Assembly (NCBI GenBank): GCA_022036555.1
Contig: CM039123.1
Location: forward strand, 14,544,326-14,608,325
Source of the DNA: Microstegium vimineum
Taxonomy: Eukaryota; Streptophyta; Magnoliopsida; Poales; Poaceae
Reading direction: 5' to 3'
DNA length: 64,000 nt
The notes below the pieces were generated by a model. That model was not told the DNA's origin, made no database searches, and saw nothing but the letters and a program-made list of their open reading frames with translations. Below, one piece after another: positions 22,009-34,567 of the stretch (its first letter is position 1; every line of letters begins with the position of its first letter). The position numbers and the translations under genes were made by a program.

Positions 22009-24875
22009 TTATTTGCGGCAAGTATTACAAAACTTCTTTACTTCTTCCACTGTCGGATCAAGTTGAAGCTTGTAACGAGCCTGAAAGAACCATCAGGGCA
22101 TGAATATGCTAACAAAGATTATCAAAATACCGCATAAATTAAACACGAAAGCAAATTTCTCACCTTAGGTTGCCATCGTTCATACTGTGAGTGCAACATT
22201 TTTCCAATACTTTCAAGGGCTTTTGGAGGTGCCAAAGAAAATGGATCTAGAAGAAAAGGAATCAAGTGCTGACAAACATATCTCAAGGGAATTGCGCCAA
22301 GACATATAATGGAACATGGCTCTCGTGCACTTTCACTTTCTCAACAGACATTAATAGAATAAGTTTATATCTTGCATGACCAAGACATGCAGTGCCTTAT
22401 CCAATTATCCTAGAAAACTTCAAAACCTCTGTAACTGTATGCCAGTTCTTAAATCTAAATTCAAAGGTGGATTGATGGTCAAAATCACATATAAAGATTG
22501 AGAATGCAAATCCAAACTGCAGCTTTCCAGAATGGTAGGCACCAAACATATTCTTTGTTGCAATTACTTCTTATTAACAATATGCCCTAGTTTAACAATG
22601 GTGAAATGCAATTTGCTTTCAGTGTACTAATTTGCAAGACATTTTCATCTGGAGATAAGCTCAACAAACATCAAATTACAAAACATATCTTTTCCGTCAG
22701 CTGATCAGATATTTGGAAAAGATATACACTCAATTAAAATTACCTATCCAACACTCCATTCTTGCACAAGGAGAAATTTTAATTACATCCGGGGATCAAC
22801 ACTAATGTTTAAACATAATACAAGTGCAACACAGCCAGTTTTCATCTGCAGTAAAAAATTCCATTATTAGTAAATATCATGCAAAGGTGTGAATAATTTA
22901 TATCAAAAAAGTTATCCAACGGACAGAAAAGAATATTACAAGAAATTGCTCAAACACCCTAAAAGAACAGTCCAGTAACATATCTTGCAAACCAGCACTC
23001 CCAACTAAATCAAACACAAATTTGAATAGTAAATAAAAGAAATAACGAATACGTTCAACCATGACCAAATCTATACAATAGGTACATCTCTGAGATTATA
23101 TGTATACTGTAAAATTCTGCATGCATCTTTAGCAGATCTCAACAGTGGGTTACTAAAATCAAACATAATCCTCAGACAAGCAAATATAGGCTGCAAAGAT
23201 CCAAGGGACATTGCTCGGATTCTGGATCATAAAATGGGCGAAGCCCTCAAGGCTCTTGTTTCCTTTGAGCCCTGGTTCTTCGGTTCTCCCTTCCCCCTCT
23301 CTCTAGGAGCCAACCATTTAGAAACATCTATATACACAGAAGTAGTTATTTCTTTGCCCAAAGGATCAACAATCCCCTAACATTATTGAGGGTTTTCAAG
23401 GCTCATTTGTTTTCGTGAAGATGTGAACTATAACCCGATTCTTCATCTGTTGGTTCGTGTCATTGCACAATATGCATAGCATAACCAGAAACCACTATTG
23501 AGATCTCCTAGGCCTCTCGTGCCATTGCACAATATGCATAGCATAACCAGAAACCACTACTGAGATCTCCTAGGCCTCCAGTAACACCAATACCTTAGGC
23601 AGCGACCTTTGCCTAGGACAATGACTACTGACCATCTTAATACAGGTTTTGTGCATGTTTTAACTTATAGCTTCACAACAGCAACCTGCTGGCACTAAGT
23701 ATCTCGTATACATATAGCAACACAGCACAAGTCAGTCACTGCCTCACTGGTAAGTAGGAAGCGGGCAGCAGCCATCCACTCCAAATGCAATGTATTAATG
23801 GATGCGAAAACCTTCTCAAGAGTTGGATGGTTTTTTTGAGAAAAATAAATCTAAGAATAAAAGGCAATTTGCTTCCATATAACTTGGTGTGCGTATGTAG
23901 ACAAAGGACACTACAATCATCACAATACAGACACAACATATTAGTAAGTTATGAGCAATATGGTTTACTTTCTTAAACATGCCCGTGCTTAATTGGTCCA
24001 TAAAGTTAAGAATTTGCAAGATCGTATTATCATAGCAAAACTATGACTATACTATTTCGGTTCCACATCACTTGTTATTAAAGCAATTAATAGTACGGTA
24101 CATTGAAATAGCAATGGCGTGTTAATCAAGTTCAGCTCTTAAGTAGCCCAAGTTGTACAAACACTTGTGAAGTAAAGATACTGGTCGCATACGATAGCAA
24201 CTAGAAATGTACTGTGGATACCCATTTGACATCATAATTGTCCTGCTTGAAAGGCTACGGATCATTACGGTAAGGATTTCATGACTTCCTTAAACTTGTA
24301 ACCGTTTTTTAGTGGCCACGGTAAAATCATATTTTGTAACGGAAAAGATAAAATGATGCTTAGTTTGTAGGTACCATAAACATTATACCAGAGCAGAAGC
24401 TTCCTGCAAGTTTCCATTTTCGTTTTTGAAGCTAAATCAGCTAAGTGCACTGCTAGTTGCAAGCCTATGAATGTCCCTGGAGCCCCAAGGGTCCAAGTCT
24501 AGCGAATAATTGAGCAACAGCGGTTGTAGGAGTGATAGAAACAGCATGTACATGCACTACATCTATTACCCGGTCCTTGGGCCGCCACTTGGAGACGAGC
24601 CCGCTGGTGGATGGCCCGGCTGCCGCGGAGGCAGCCTCGTCGAGGCCCCCGTGGCGCTGCTCGCATAGCACCACCAGCTGAGGCAGGTACCGCGCCGGCA
24701 CCGGCTGCTCCCGGTCGACCTCCAGCCCATTTTTGGGCTCGGGTCCATTGGCGACGGGGAGGTCGTTCGTGACGTGGTTGTGGAGGTGATTTGGCAGCGA
24801 CGTCGAGGGCGCCGCCGGAGACGGCAAGGACGACGTGTGAACGAGCCTGGATGCCATGAGATCCCCCAATGCCAT
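22009..24875 (-). pseudogene. RAPTOR1: Truncated RAPTOR gene (first four exons), frameshifted
   Basis: Exons read on the minus strand: 24875-24570 (102 codons, starts MALGDLMASRLV, ends SKWRPKDR, donor GTAATA); 22845-22744 (starts MKTGCVALVLCLNIS, later ISPCARMECWI); 22246-22164 (PFSLAPPKALESIGKM...QYERWQPK); and 22080 to about 22010 (ARYKLQLDPTVEEVKKFC). These match the N-terminal caspase-like domain of plant RAPTOR, the TOR-kinase partner that recruits substrates. Splice sites are canonical and phases agree between exons. Exon 2 lacks one base in its SVDPPDV codons (102 bp where 103 are needed), shifting the frame. Exon 4 breaks off after CNTCRK into LTR-like sequence and a stop at 22009-22011. 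The caspase-like core, HEAT repeats and WD40 repeats are absent, so no functional RAPTOR can be made from this copy. Confidence 0.9.
23457..23580. repeat. 62-bp tandem duplication in RAPTOR intron 1
   Basis: Two near-identical 62-bp units start at 23457 and 23519 (GTGTCATTGC / GTGCCATTGC, ending in CTAGGCCTC), with only a few mismatches. Confidence 0.85.
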
Positions 24876-25260
24876 CGACGCTCCCCTCCTGGTCACCCAG
24901 CAGTCATTATCACGCCAGGGAGCTTGTTCATCTGCATCGATCAAACGCGGCCGGCGTGACTAATCGGGTGGGGGAGCAAGGTCGTTGGGGTGGTAGAGAT
25001 TGGGCGGAGGTCGTTGGGGAGGGGTTTAGGGTTAGGGTTTGGATGCGGCTGGGAAGAGAGAGAAAGGGGTAGAGAGAGGTGGGAAGCGGCGGAGGGGGAA
25101 GGACGGACAGAGAAGACTGACGGGGAATATACAATATAAAAGCTGGAAATCGGATTCTCTCTTCTCTCGTTTTTTTCCTTTTCCCTCCTTGTTCTTCCTT
25201 ATATTTCCCCCTATGTGCCAAGTTTCTAAACAAATTTCAGATCCGTTTTTTCTTACTTTC
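24876..25260 (-). promoter_or_regulatory. 5' leader of the RAPTOR fragment, adjacent to a Copia LTR
   Basis: Between the RAPTOR start codon and the Copia 3' LTR lie 385 bases of pyrimidine-rich leader-like DNA (minus strand). The original upstream DNA resumes at 32394 beyond the Copia element, as the CTTTC target duplication shows. Confidence 0.5.
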
Positions 25261-26596
25261 TGTTAGAATATTAGGCAATTTCCATGTCATTTTAATTCCG
25301 TAAATTAGCATAATGATGATGACATATAAAAGATTATATATAATTGAGATCATGACATCAAACATATTCATAGCAACATGAAACATGTAGATGTCAAAAG
25401 CATGTAAACATGATATATGTAACATCACATACAAGCATAGCATATATATCATGACAACAACTGCTACTGGACTGCATATGAAACGACGAAACAGAGCTAC
25501 TGAAACGAATACACAGAAGCATATGAAACAGCATAACAGTAACTCTGAAACAGATATGTAGAGCACTAAACTAGCAGAAACAAAGAGCAGATAGATTATG
25601 AAACGACACAACAGAGCATGTGAAACATACTCGCTACAACATATGAAACAACATGGATAAACTACTGAAACATATAAAAATTGTACGATGAAAAACAGAG
25701 AAGTGACGAGATGAACATACCCGCCCATCCATGTAGCGTCCGATGTACCAGAACCTTTACCAACCTCGATGTTCATGACGTAGAGGACGAAGGAGTACAG
25801 TCCACCGGGAAAAAGACGACGACGACGATCACCGGGAGAAAGACGGCGGCGGCGTCACCTCCGGGAAGAAGACGATCGGCGTCGGCGTCGGCTCCGGGAA
25901 GAAGACCACGGCGACATCGGCAACAACCTCCAGGAAGAAGACGACGATGGCGAATTGCGGGAGCATCTCCTCCGGGAAGAGGACAATGGACGACGATGTT
26001 GGGCAGTCGCGATGACACTCCCCAAAAACCTAATTGTCGATCCCCCGTGCAAGGTCTCGAACGATAAGGGCTCCGGAGGCACCTGCCCTCTCGCTCCTCC
26101 GTGCGCGCAGAGTTACGAGATGAGAATGCAACTAGCAGCGGAACTATGTTTGAAATTTTTGTTCTGTTTGGAACCGTTCCGAGTTGGAAGAGGAGGGGAA
26201 GAATTTATCTCTCCCGCAAGGGAGGCCAAAAGGCCACGCAGGTTCCTGCGCACGGGAGAGAGAGATGGGCATGCAGGTGTGTGCATGAGAGGGAGAGGGA
26301 GAGTTGCATGCATGCAAATTACTAAAGGAAACTCTCTGAATTAATTGAAGGATGAAACTCCCATAATCAATGGAAGGATCAAACTCCTGTAACTCCCGTA
26401 ACTCCTGTAATTAGTGTCGTGGTTATTAGGCGTTAAATAATTAACACCCAGCCAGCCACACACGCCGCCTGCCTCGTCTCACTCAGCCCCTTGGACTTCC
26501 AATCCGATACAAATAAAATATACACAATTACATACTCATAGAGCTTATTGATTTATTGAATAAATAAATAGGGTTGGCCCATAAATAAATCCAACA
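25261..26596 (-). repeat. 3' LTR of the Copia element
   Basis: 1336 bp, TGTTAGAATATT...AATCCAACA on the plus strand. It has a GC-rich GAAGACGACG-type segment (25800-26000). Compared with the 5' LTR it has a few substitutions and about 25 extra bases near 26350-26400. Confidence 0.9.
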
Positions 26597-27158
26597 ATCC
26601 CCACCAAGCTCTAGGGTTTATAACCGTGTAATTCCAGAATCACAATTCTTTGATATACCAGTTTTTCGATAGAGACTGTTAAGTTGAACATCCACCTAGA
26701 ACAAGAGTTTCACTCAGTCACAACTGAACAATGGACTATGCCTTGAATTGACAGTTTTGTGCGACGTAAGATTCACTCAAGTCCTTTGGTGATACTAGGC
26801 TGCAAAAGCATCCTCGCTGTTTTGAAGCATATAAGTCACACTTCAGTGCCTTTCATGAGTATTTAGGAATTACCCAAATTCCATAGACTGTGACCAGTAG
26901 TCTGACTCATATAGGTGTACTCCTCAATAGATGTTCTGTAGGACAACATCTTACATTTGGAATATATTAAGGTAAATATCATCCTATCTTACAGATAGGA
27001 AAGATGTGCATCAGAAATGAGTCAAGAAAGGGATCTTTTCTCTCATCTACTTCTAACTTGTTTCACCACTCTACTTCACGGGATCTCCGATCACATAGAG
27101 CAGGTTACCACCATAGTAGATTTCATATGGGTCTCATACCCATTTCTCTCGATGCACC

Positions 27159-28394
27159 CTATATCACATTTTGTGATAGTCCCTTGGTGAATTGATCTCT
27201 CAGATTATTCAACGTATGGACATAGTCCACCGTTATAACTCCGGAGGTTTTCAACTTTCTGATAGATTTTAATCTTCTCTTAACATGCTTTGTTGACTTC
27301 ATGTTATTCCTAGACCTGTTAACCTTTGTAATCATAGTCTGATTGTCACAGTTCATGGAGATAGCCGGAATTGGTTTTTCAACCACCGGTAAATCCAACA
27401 GGAAATCACGTAGCCACTCGGCCTCAGCCCCAGCAGTGTCTAACGCTATGAGTTCTGCTTCCATTGTAGACTTTGTTAAGATAGTCTGCTTGCAAGACTT
27501 CCAGGAAATAGCGCCACCTCCAAGCAAGAACACATATCCGCTCGTGGCATAAAGCTCATCAGCATCAGAGATCCAGTTGGCATCACAATAGCCTTCCAGC
27601 ACTCTGAGGTTACCAGTATAATGAATACCATATGTCATAGTACCTTTCAGATATCGCAACACTCTCTCAAGAGCACGCCAGTGATCATCTCCCGGCTTTG
27701 ACACAAACCGACTTAGCTTGCTCACAACATATGAGATGTCAGGACTCGTTGCACTAGCAAGGTACATGAGTGAACCAATAATTTGGGAGTATGTCAATTG
27801 ATCCCTTGCTATTCTTCGATTTTTCCTCAATAGCACACAAGGGTCATAAGGCGTGGGAGTAGGGTCACAGTCACTGAACCCAAAGCGACTTAACACCTTT
27901 TCCACATAATGGGATTGTAATAGAGTTACCCCACCATCACCTTCTATAATAAGCTTGATGTTTATAATCATATCAGCTTCTCCCAAATCTTTCATTTCGA
28001 AATTGCTCGACAAAAGAGCCTTTACTTCCTCAATCACATTGAGATTAGATCCGAAGATCAAGATGTCATCAACATAGAGACACAGTATAACAGCCTCACC
28101 CCCACCATACCGATAATACACACACGTGTCAGACTCATTCACTGCAAAGCCAACAGTTGTGAGAGTATTATCAAACTTTTCATGCCATTGCTTAGGTGCT
28201 TGTTTTAGGCCGTACAATGACTTTAACAACATGCACACCTTGTTCTCTTGACCATCCGCAATGAAACCGTCAGGCTGATCCATATAGATCTCCTCATCTA
28301 ACTCTCCATTTAGGAAAGTTGTCTTTACATCCATCTGATGAATGATAAGACCATATGAGGCTACCATAGCAATCAAAGTGCGAATTGTAGTCAA
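27159..28394 (-). pseudogene. Copia reverse transcriptase (part) and RNase H
   Basis: 411 open codons. The reverse-transcriptase catalytic YVDD lies at about residues 107-110 (near 28065-28076), preceded by MDVKTTFLNGELDEEIYM and LLKSLYGLKQAPKQW. The RNase H part includes ATSGYVFLLGGGAISWKSCK and STMEAELIAL. The stretch is separated from the upstream part by an in-frame TGA at 28395-28397, where the family has Arg (a CGA to TGA change). Confidence 0.9.
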
Positions 28395-29057
28395 TCAAGC
28401 CACTGGTGAATAGGTGTCAAAGAAATCTTCACCCTCTTTCTGGGTATATCCTTTAGCCACAAGCCTTGCCTTGTACCTCTCAATAGTACCATCAGGCCTA
28501 AACTTTTTCTTGAAGATCCATTTGCAGCCTATGGGTTGACAACCATATGGACGGTTAACGACCTCCCATGTTCCATTAGACACAATAGATTCCATTTCAC
28601 TCCTTACTCCTTCCTTCCATAAGTCAGCATCAGGAGAGGAATATGTCTCTCTAATGGTGGTTGGATTGTCTTCTACAAGGTACACTATAAAGTCATTACC
28701 AAAAGATTTTGCAACCCTCGGTCTCTTGCTCTTTCGAGTGACTATAGTGTCATCCTCCTCAGGGATGTGCACATGAGAATCATCAGCATAATCTATAGAA
28801 ATAGATAGTTCTTGCTCATAGGGAATTATAGTCTCATGACTTATTTCACTTGGTGTATGTTTCATTGGAAACTCATTCTTAAAAATTGTAGCGTCTCTTG
28901 ATTCCATGATAGTATCAACATATATATCAGGCACATCAGATTTTATAATTAAGAACCTATATCCAGTGCTATGAAAGGAATAACCAATAAAAATGCAATC
29001 AACAGTTTTGGGCCCGAGTTTACGCTTTTTGTTGATTGGCACATTCACCTTTGCCAA
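28395..29057 (-). pseudogene. Copia integrase C-terminus and start of reverse transcriptase
   Basis: 220 open codons: KKRKLGPKTVDCIFIGY (post-integrase region), then the reverse-transcriptase opening WEVVNRPYGCQPIGCKWIFK and ARLVAKGYTQKEGEDFFDTYSPVA. It is bounded upstream by TGA (29061-29063 region), where the family has Trp, and downstream by the TGA described for the next part. Confidence 0.88.
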
Positions 29058-29063
29058 GCATCC

Positions 29064-30296
29064 TCATGTGCGCAAATATAAGAGATTTAATCTCCTCTTT
29101 TCCCATTCCTCGAATGGTGTGATCTCTTTGTTCTTTGTTGCAACTCTGTTCAGGACATGACACGCTGTCAATATTGCCTCACCCCACCATTTCTTAGATA
29201 ATCCCGTTGTACTCAACATGACATTCACCAAGTCTGTTAGAGTGCGGTTTTTCCGTTCGGCAATCCCATTGAATTGTGGTGAGAATGGCGGTGTCCTTTC
29301 ATGCACAATACCATGCTCCACACAAAACTCATCGAACACATTAGATAAATATTCTCCACCCCGATCGGACCTTAACCGTTTAATTTTTATTTCAAGTTGG
29401 TTCTCAACCTCAGCTTTATAGGTCTTAAAATAATTAAATGCTTCATCTTTTGTTTTTAATAGATACACATAACAAAATCTCGAATAGTCATCTATAAAAG
29501 TGAGAAAGTATTTTTTACCGCCTTTAGTCAAAATTCCATTCATCTCACACAGATCAGAATGAACAAGTTTTAGAGGTGTCAAATTCCTCGCCTCAGCAGC
29601 CTTGTGGGGCTTGCGGGGTTGTTTTGATTCAACACAAACATGGCACTTAGACTTTTTGACCAAGTTAAATTTAGGAATTAAATTCAGATTTGCTAACCGC
29701 ATAAGACAGCCAAAACTCGCATGACAGAAGCGTGAATGCCATAAATCCGACTCATCAGAAATATCAACAGAATTCACCATCTTATTACACACATCATGCA
29801 AAGATAAGCGGAATAGACCTCCGCAATCATATCCTTTACCCACAAAAACACCATGTTTTGACACAACACATTTATTCGACTCAAGTACAACTTTGTAGCC
29901 ATCTCTACATAGCATAGAAGCACTAACAAGGTTCTTCTTGATGGATGACACATGTTGCACGCTCTTTAATGGCACCGTCTTTTCCGAAGTAAACTTCAGA
30001 ATGACTGTACCAACACCAAGAACATGAGCACGCGATCCATTTCCCATCAACAAGGCGTCAGATCTCCCGACCTGATAAGTGGAGAACAAAGAAACATCAG
30101 CACACACATATATATTTGCACCACTGTCCATCCACCACTCTGGTGAATTACATACTGAAAGAACAAATGGTAAAAAATTACCATACCCAGATGTTCCTCC
30201 TTCAGTATCAGCAGTAACAACATTAGTTGTTTTCTTCTCTTGTTTGAACTTGCGATCTGGGCACTCACTTGCCCAGTGTTGTTCACTATCACACAC
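29064..30296 (-). pseudogene. Copia zinc knuckle, protease and integrase core
   Basis: 410 open codons. It opens with part of a CCHC knuckle (CDSEQHWASECPDRK). The protease motif WWMDSGA follows at about residue 54. The zinc-binding HxxxC region (WHSRFCHASFG...CHVCVESK) comes next, then an integrase core with DLCEMNG, FIDDYSRF and NGIAERKNRTL, giving the D,D,E residues. It ends in TGA replacing Trp of the family's TWGCLAKV motif. Integrase would insert the cDNA; here the chain is interrupted. Confidence 0.9.
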
Positions 30297-30304
30297 ATAA
30301 CAAC

Positions 30305-31060
30305 CTACATTTCTCTTGTTATTGTTGTTGTTCTTATTTTTAAACTGTGCTGTCTGAACAGGCTTAGAGGTGTTCTCTTGCTTGTTCTGGTTTTCTTCTT
30401 TTTATTGAACTTGCGGAAATTAGAGTTTCTCTTCTGCATAATATTTGCAGTAGAGTTCTCAACACATTTTCCATTGTCCTTTGCTCTAGCTCTCTCCTCA
30501 ACATCAAGAGTACCAATGATCTCTTCCACATTGAACTCTTGTCTCTTATGTTTGAGGGAGGTGCCAAAGTCCTTCCAAGAAGGTGGTAACTTGGCGATTA
30601 TACCGCCAGCCACAAACTTGTCAGACAAAGGACAAGGAAAAAGTTCAAGTTCCTTTGCTAGTGCCTGAAACTCATGAGCCTGTTCCACTACCGATCGGTT
30701 CTCAATCATCGAGTAATCATACAGCTGCTCCATGAGGTACAACTCGCTACCAGCATCAGTAACTCTAAATTTTCCAACAAGTGCATCCCATAACTCTTTC
30801 CCCGTAGGAAGTATGATATAACTTTTCTGGAATTTTACATCAAGTGCGCTAATCACTGCACCTCGAAAGAGGTTGTCATTAGCCTTAAATCTAGCCTCAT
30901 CCGCAGGAGGAAGATTAGCAGGCTTACCCTCAGCGACACAAAAACATGACATTGCAGTGAGTCACAATTCCATCTTAGCTTTCCATATCAAGAAGTTTTT
31001 ACCATCAAACGGATCAGACTTTAATACAGCAGCAAAACCTCTGACAGAAAAATGCCTATA
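30305..31060 (-). pseudogene. Copia gag (UBN2 type)
   Basis: Gag opens around 31030 with SDPFDGKNFLIWKAKMEL, then a TGA where Trp is expected (near 30960). The main stretch is 30305-30952, with LWDALVGKF, EQAHEFQALAKEL, LPPSWKDF and IIGTLDVEERARAKD, all typical of UBN2-type Copia gag. Near 30395-30405, in an AT-rich run, the reading frame shifts relative to the zinc knuckle that follows. Confidence 0.85.
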
Positions 31061-31072
31061 ATTAGGTTTTTG

Positions 31073-32786
31073 GATTGTTAGAATATTAGGCAATTTCCAT
31101 GTCATTTTAATTCTGTAAATTAGCATAATGATGATGACATATAAAAGATTATATATAATTGAGATCACGACATCAAACATATTCATAGCAACATGAAACA
31201 TGTAGATGTCAAAAGCATGTAAACATGATATATGTAACATCACATACAAGCATAGCATATATATCATGACAACAACTGCTACTGGACTGCATATGAAACG
31301 ACGAAACAGAGCTACTGAAACGAATACACAGAAGCATATGAAACAGCATAACAGTAACTCTGAAACAGATATGTAGAACACTAAACTAGCAGAAACAAAG
31401 AGCAGATAGATTATGAAACAACACAACAGAGCATGTGAAACATACTCGCTACAGCATATGAAACAACATGGATAAACTACTGAAACATATAAAAATTGTA
31501 CGATGAAAAACAGAGAAGTGACGAGATGAACATACCCGCCCATCCATGCGGCGTCCGATGTACCAGAACCTTGACCAACCTCGATGTTCATGACGTAGAG
31601 GACGAAGGTGTACAATCCACCGGGAAGACGACGACGACGACGATCACCGGGAGAAAGACGGCGGCGGCGTCACCTCCGGGAAGAAGACGATCGGCGGCGG
31701 CGTCGGCTCCGGGAAGAAGACCACGGCGACGTCGGCAGCAACCTCCAGGAAGAAGACGACGACGGCGAATTGCGGGAGCGTCTCCTCTGGGAAGAAGACA
31801 ACGGACGACGATGTTGGGCAGTCGCGATGACGCTCCCCAAAAACCTAATTGCCGATCCCCCGTGCAAGGTCTCGAACGGCAAGGGCTCCGGAGGCACCTG
31901 CCCTCTCGCTCCTCCGTGCGCGCGGAGTTACGAGATGAGAATGCAACTAGCATCGGAACTATGTCTGAAATTTTTGTTCTGTTCGGAACCGTTCCAAGTT
32001 GGAAGAGGAGGAGAATTTATCTCTCCCGCAAGAGAGGCCAAAAGGCCACACATGCTCCTGTGCACGGGAGAGAGATGGGCATGCAGGTGTGTGCCTAAGA
32101 GAGAGGAGAGTTGCATGCATACATGCAAATTACTAGAGGAAACTCACTCAATTAATTGAAGGATGAAACTCTCAACTCATGTAACTCCCGTAACTCCTGT
32201 AATTAGTGTTGTGGTTATTAGGCGTTAAATAATTAACACCCAGCCAGCCACACACGCCGCCTGCCTCGTCTCATTCAGGCCTTTGGACTTCCAATCCGGT
32301 ACAAATAAAATATACACAATTACATACTTATAGAGCTTATTGATTTATTAAATAAATAAATAGGGCGGACCCATAAATAAATCCAAGACTTTCTTGCCAC
32401 TTACGACTATACGAGTTGGGTTGAACAATGAAAAATAATCATGATTTCACTTTTTTTTTTTTCACTTACAATCAGTCTCAACCATCATTTTTTCTCTCTG
32501 CTTGCTCTCGTTTTCTTGTTCGTGTTTCATTTAGACCTCGTTTGACCATCAAAGCCAGCAATTAGCTCCATCCTGAAAACCAAGAGTAGCAGAGGAAGCC
32601 ATTTTTAACAGCTTTGTCCATGCAATAGGAAAATGGCTTCTCTCAATTAAATCTTCTCTCATGGAGCTTTTTTTAATTAGCGTTTGATAGAACTTCACCT
32701 TTTTTTCGATAAAGGATATTCAATATCCGGCTTCTATATCCGGGGATGTACACAGCTAAATAGATAAAACTTCACTATATATATAT

Positions 32787-32821
<35 letters not shown>

Positions 32822-33192
32822 GAAAAGAAGCCGGTTGAAGCCGCTCAAACATCCCTTCTATACATTTTTTTATAACAAGGCTTTGAATGCTCTACTGGTC
32901 ACCATGGGGTGTGCTCGGTTTCTTGGCTTATCCTCCGACCAAACTAAATTTAAACTAGAGCTAGTCTACTATAAGATTGGTTTCAGCGATGCAATGTGTT
33001 TGTATTTGGTTGTGATGTATTAGCTAATTTATAGCTGATTGGATTGTAGGTTGATTGTCCTGACCCAAGAGTTTGGCTAAATTGTGCATGTATCCATGAG
33101 TCTGGCCAGCTTAGCATGCTCAATTCCCGCGTTTCCAGCTAGCATGGTCAAAAGGCACCTTTTGCATTAGTCTGGTCTAACTAGCAGGTTTG
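31073..33192. repeat. Source segment of a 2.1 kb dispersed duplication
   Basis: This segment covers the Copia 5' LTR plus 0.8 kb of the flanking DNA. It recurs at 45277-47381 with very few differences: a T/C near 31113, a T/A within the T-run near 32455, and a shorter (TA)n run. It contains the (TA)n microsatellite at 32776-32820. Confidence 0.92.
31076..32388 (-). repeat. 5' LTR of the Copia element
   Basis: 1313 bp. It is the source of the near-identical LTR copy at 45280-46592. Its outer end reads ATCCAAGA instead of ATCCAACA, and the copy shares this mutation. Confidence 0.9.
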
Positions 33193-34560
33193 ATCAGACA
33201 ACGAAATATGAACATTTTGCTTTCAACCAACCTGACTAGAGAATAATCAACCAACCAAACGCGTCCTTTCTCTAATAGCCATAATAAGGCTCTAAGTATT
33301 AAGCTAATCGTAGTATCTCTATTTCAGGATGGATAGTAACAATGTTATTTAAACATATCCAAATAATAAGAGAGAGAAAGAAAAAAAAACATATGTATCG
33401 TCTTTACAGAATGAAATTTGATTCACTCGTGCTATGATTTTCAAGGTAGACTGAAATTTTTTTACCAGCATCAAGCTTCAATGTGGGGACGCTTTGATGG
33501 TAGTCGTGAAAGTTTAAGAAATCAATGATGGAATAATATTCTCAAGAATAGAGGTGTGCAAGATGAAAAAGGAATCGACTAGCTAGATATCATGGAGTAG
33601 ATCAACAATAGGGACCGAGCATTGTTGCAAGGGATATTATATCGAGCTTGAAAAATGAAATGAATGGACTTTTAATATTGTTAAAAATGAAAGACTAGGT
33701 AAATAAAGTACGAGAAAAGACAAAATTATTATAAATTAATAAACTCGGATTTTAGTTCTTCCATGCCAATAGAATGGCACATGCACTAGGAGGAATTTAC
33801 GTGGTTTGTTCTGGAAAGAGATATTTTTTTTCCTATAGATGTTATTGATTTTATCACATACAACACTTGACAATTAAAACCTCCTCCATCACCAAATCCG
33901 ATCCTTTTAGCGAAGCAAATTATCGATATGAATTTACTACCACTAATAAAAGGCACTCACGATTATTTTTTCTCTATCACCTCCATTCTCGAATATATAT
34001 AATTGATATTAATGTACGATGTGACATGGCATACTTGCCGCTAGTCGTTGTACTCGTAGAGAAGGGCGAGAGAGGGCACCGATAGCACGTGCAAGTAAGA
34101 GCTAATATAACTAGCTGTAGAGAGAGAAAGAAATGATCAATTATGAATTAGATAGGCATTTTGCGATACGATGATCAAATAGTAGGATGAGTTGAGTATA
34201 ATACACCTCGTGTATGTTTTACAGTTGTATTATTTAAATTTTATTTACTCATAAATAATATTGCCGCATATATTTTGCTTAATAATATTAATAATAGCGC
34301 GGCAATATATGTATACATTACGCAGGGGAAAAAAATAGGTAGGTGAAATTAGGCAAGGTTTGGATTCTCATTCTCCGGCGGCTACCGGTGCTGGCAGCGC
34401 TGCCTTCCTGGGACTGGGAGCGACGGAACCGGAGCCCCACGGGCGCCGCCGCTCGGCAGCCAGCAGCGACGCCATCTTCGCTCCCCTCTCGAGGTCTCGA
34501 CTCTCCACCTCCTGGTTCCTTCCCTTCCTTCGAGTTACTGGATCCAAATCGGATCCCTCC
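33193..34560. other. AT-rich intergenic DNA
   Basis: No coding region or clear repeat was recognised. A short segment near 33230-33260 (CAACCAACCAAACGCGTCC) resembles the end of a MITE, but no partner end was found. Confidence 0.35.
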
Positions 34561-34567
34561 GTCCCTC

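Larger units (their letters stand above)
25261..32388 (-). mobile_element. Complete Copia (Ty1) retrotransposon, defective
   Basis: A 7.1 kb element in minus orientation with LTRs at 25261-26596 and 31076-32388. It is flanked by a perfect target duplication CTTTC (25256-25260 and 32389-32393). Gene order from the 5' LTR is gag, integrase, reverse transcriptase, RNase H, the Copia order. The polypurine tract GGTGGGGAT lies just before the 3' LTR (about 26597-26605). I could not find a canonical initiator-Met primer site next to the 5' LTR. The coding region carries several stops and one frameshift, so this copy cannot move by itself. The first base pair of the 5' LTR terminus is mutated (TG to TC on the element strand, ...CCAAGA at 32388). 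Confidence 0.93.

Noticed and set aside
22247..22330. Open minus-strand codons REPCSIICLGAIPLRYV before RAPTOR exon 3
   Set aside because: They look coding, but the segment ends in a polypyrimidine tract and TTCTTCTAG acceptor, and the join of exons 2 and 3 is exact without it.
25237..25776. Hydrophobic Cys/Tyr/Val-rich minus-strand ORF (and copies at 30962 and 45220)
   Set aside because: Again LTR sequence; the hydrophobicity comes from AT-rich composition, and the frame runs across the LTR border into different flanks.
25681..26344. Arg/Pro-rich open frames, repeated at 31.5-32.1 and 45.7-46.3 kb
   Set aside because: They lie entirely in copies of the same Copia LTR; the repeats explain the conservation.
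32776..32820. (TA)n run as a functional element
   Set aside because: Simple microsatellite; its length differs between the duplicated copies as expected from slippage.
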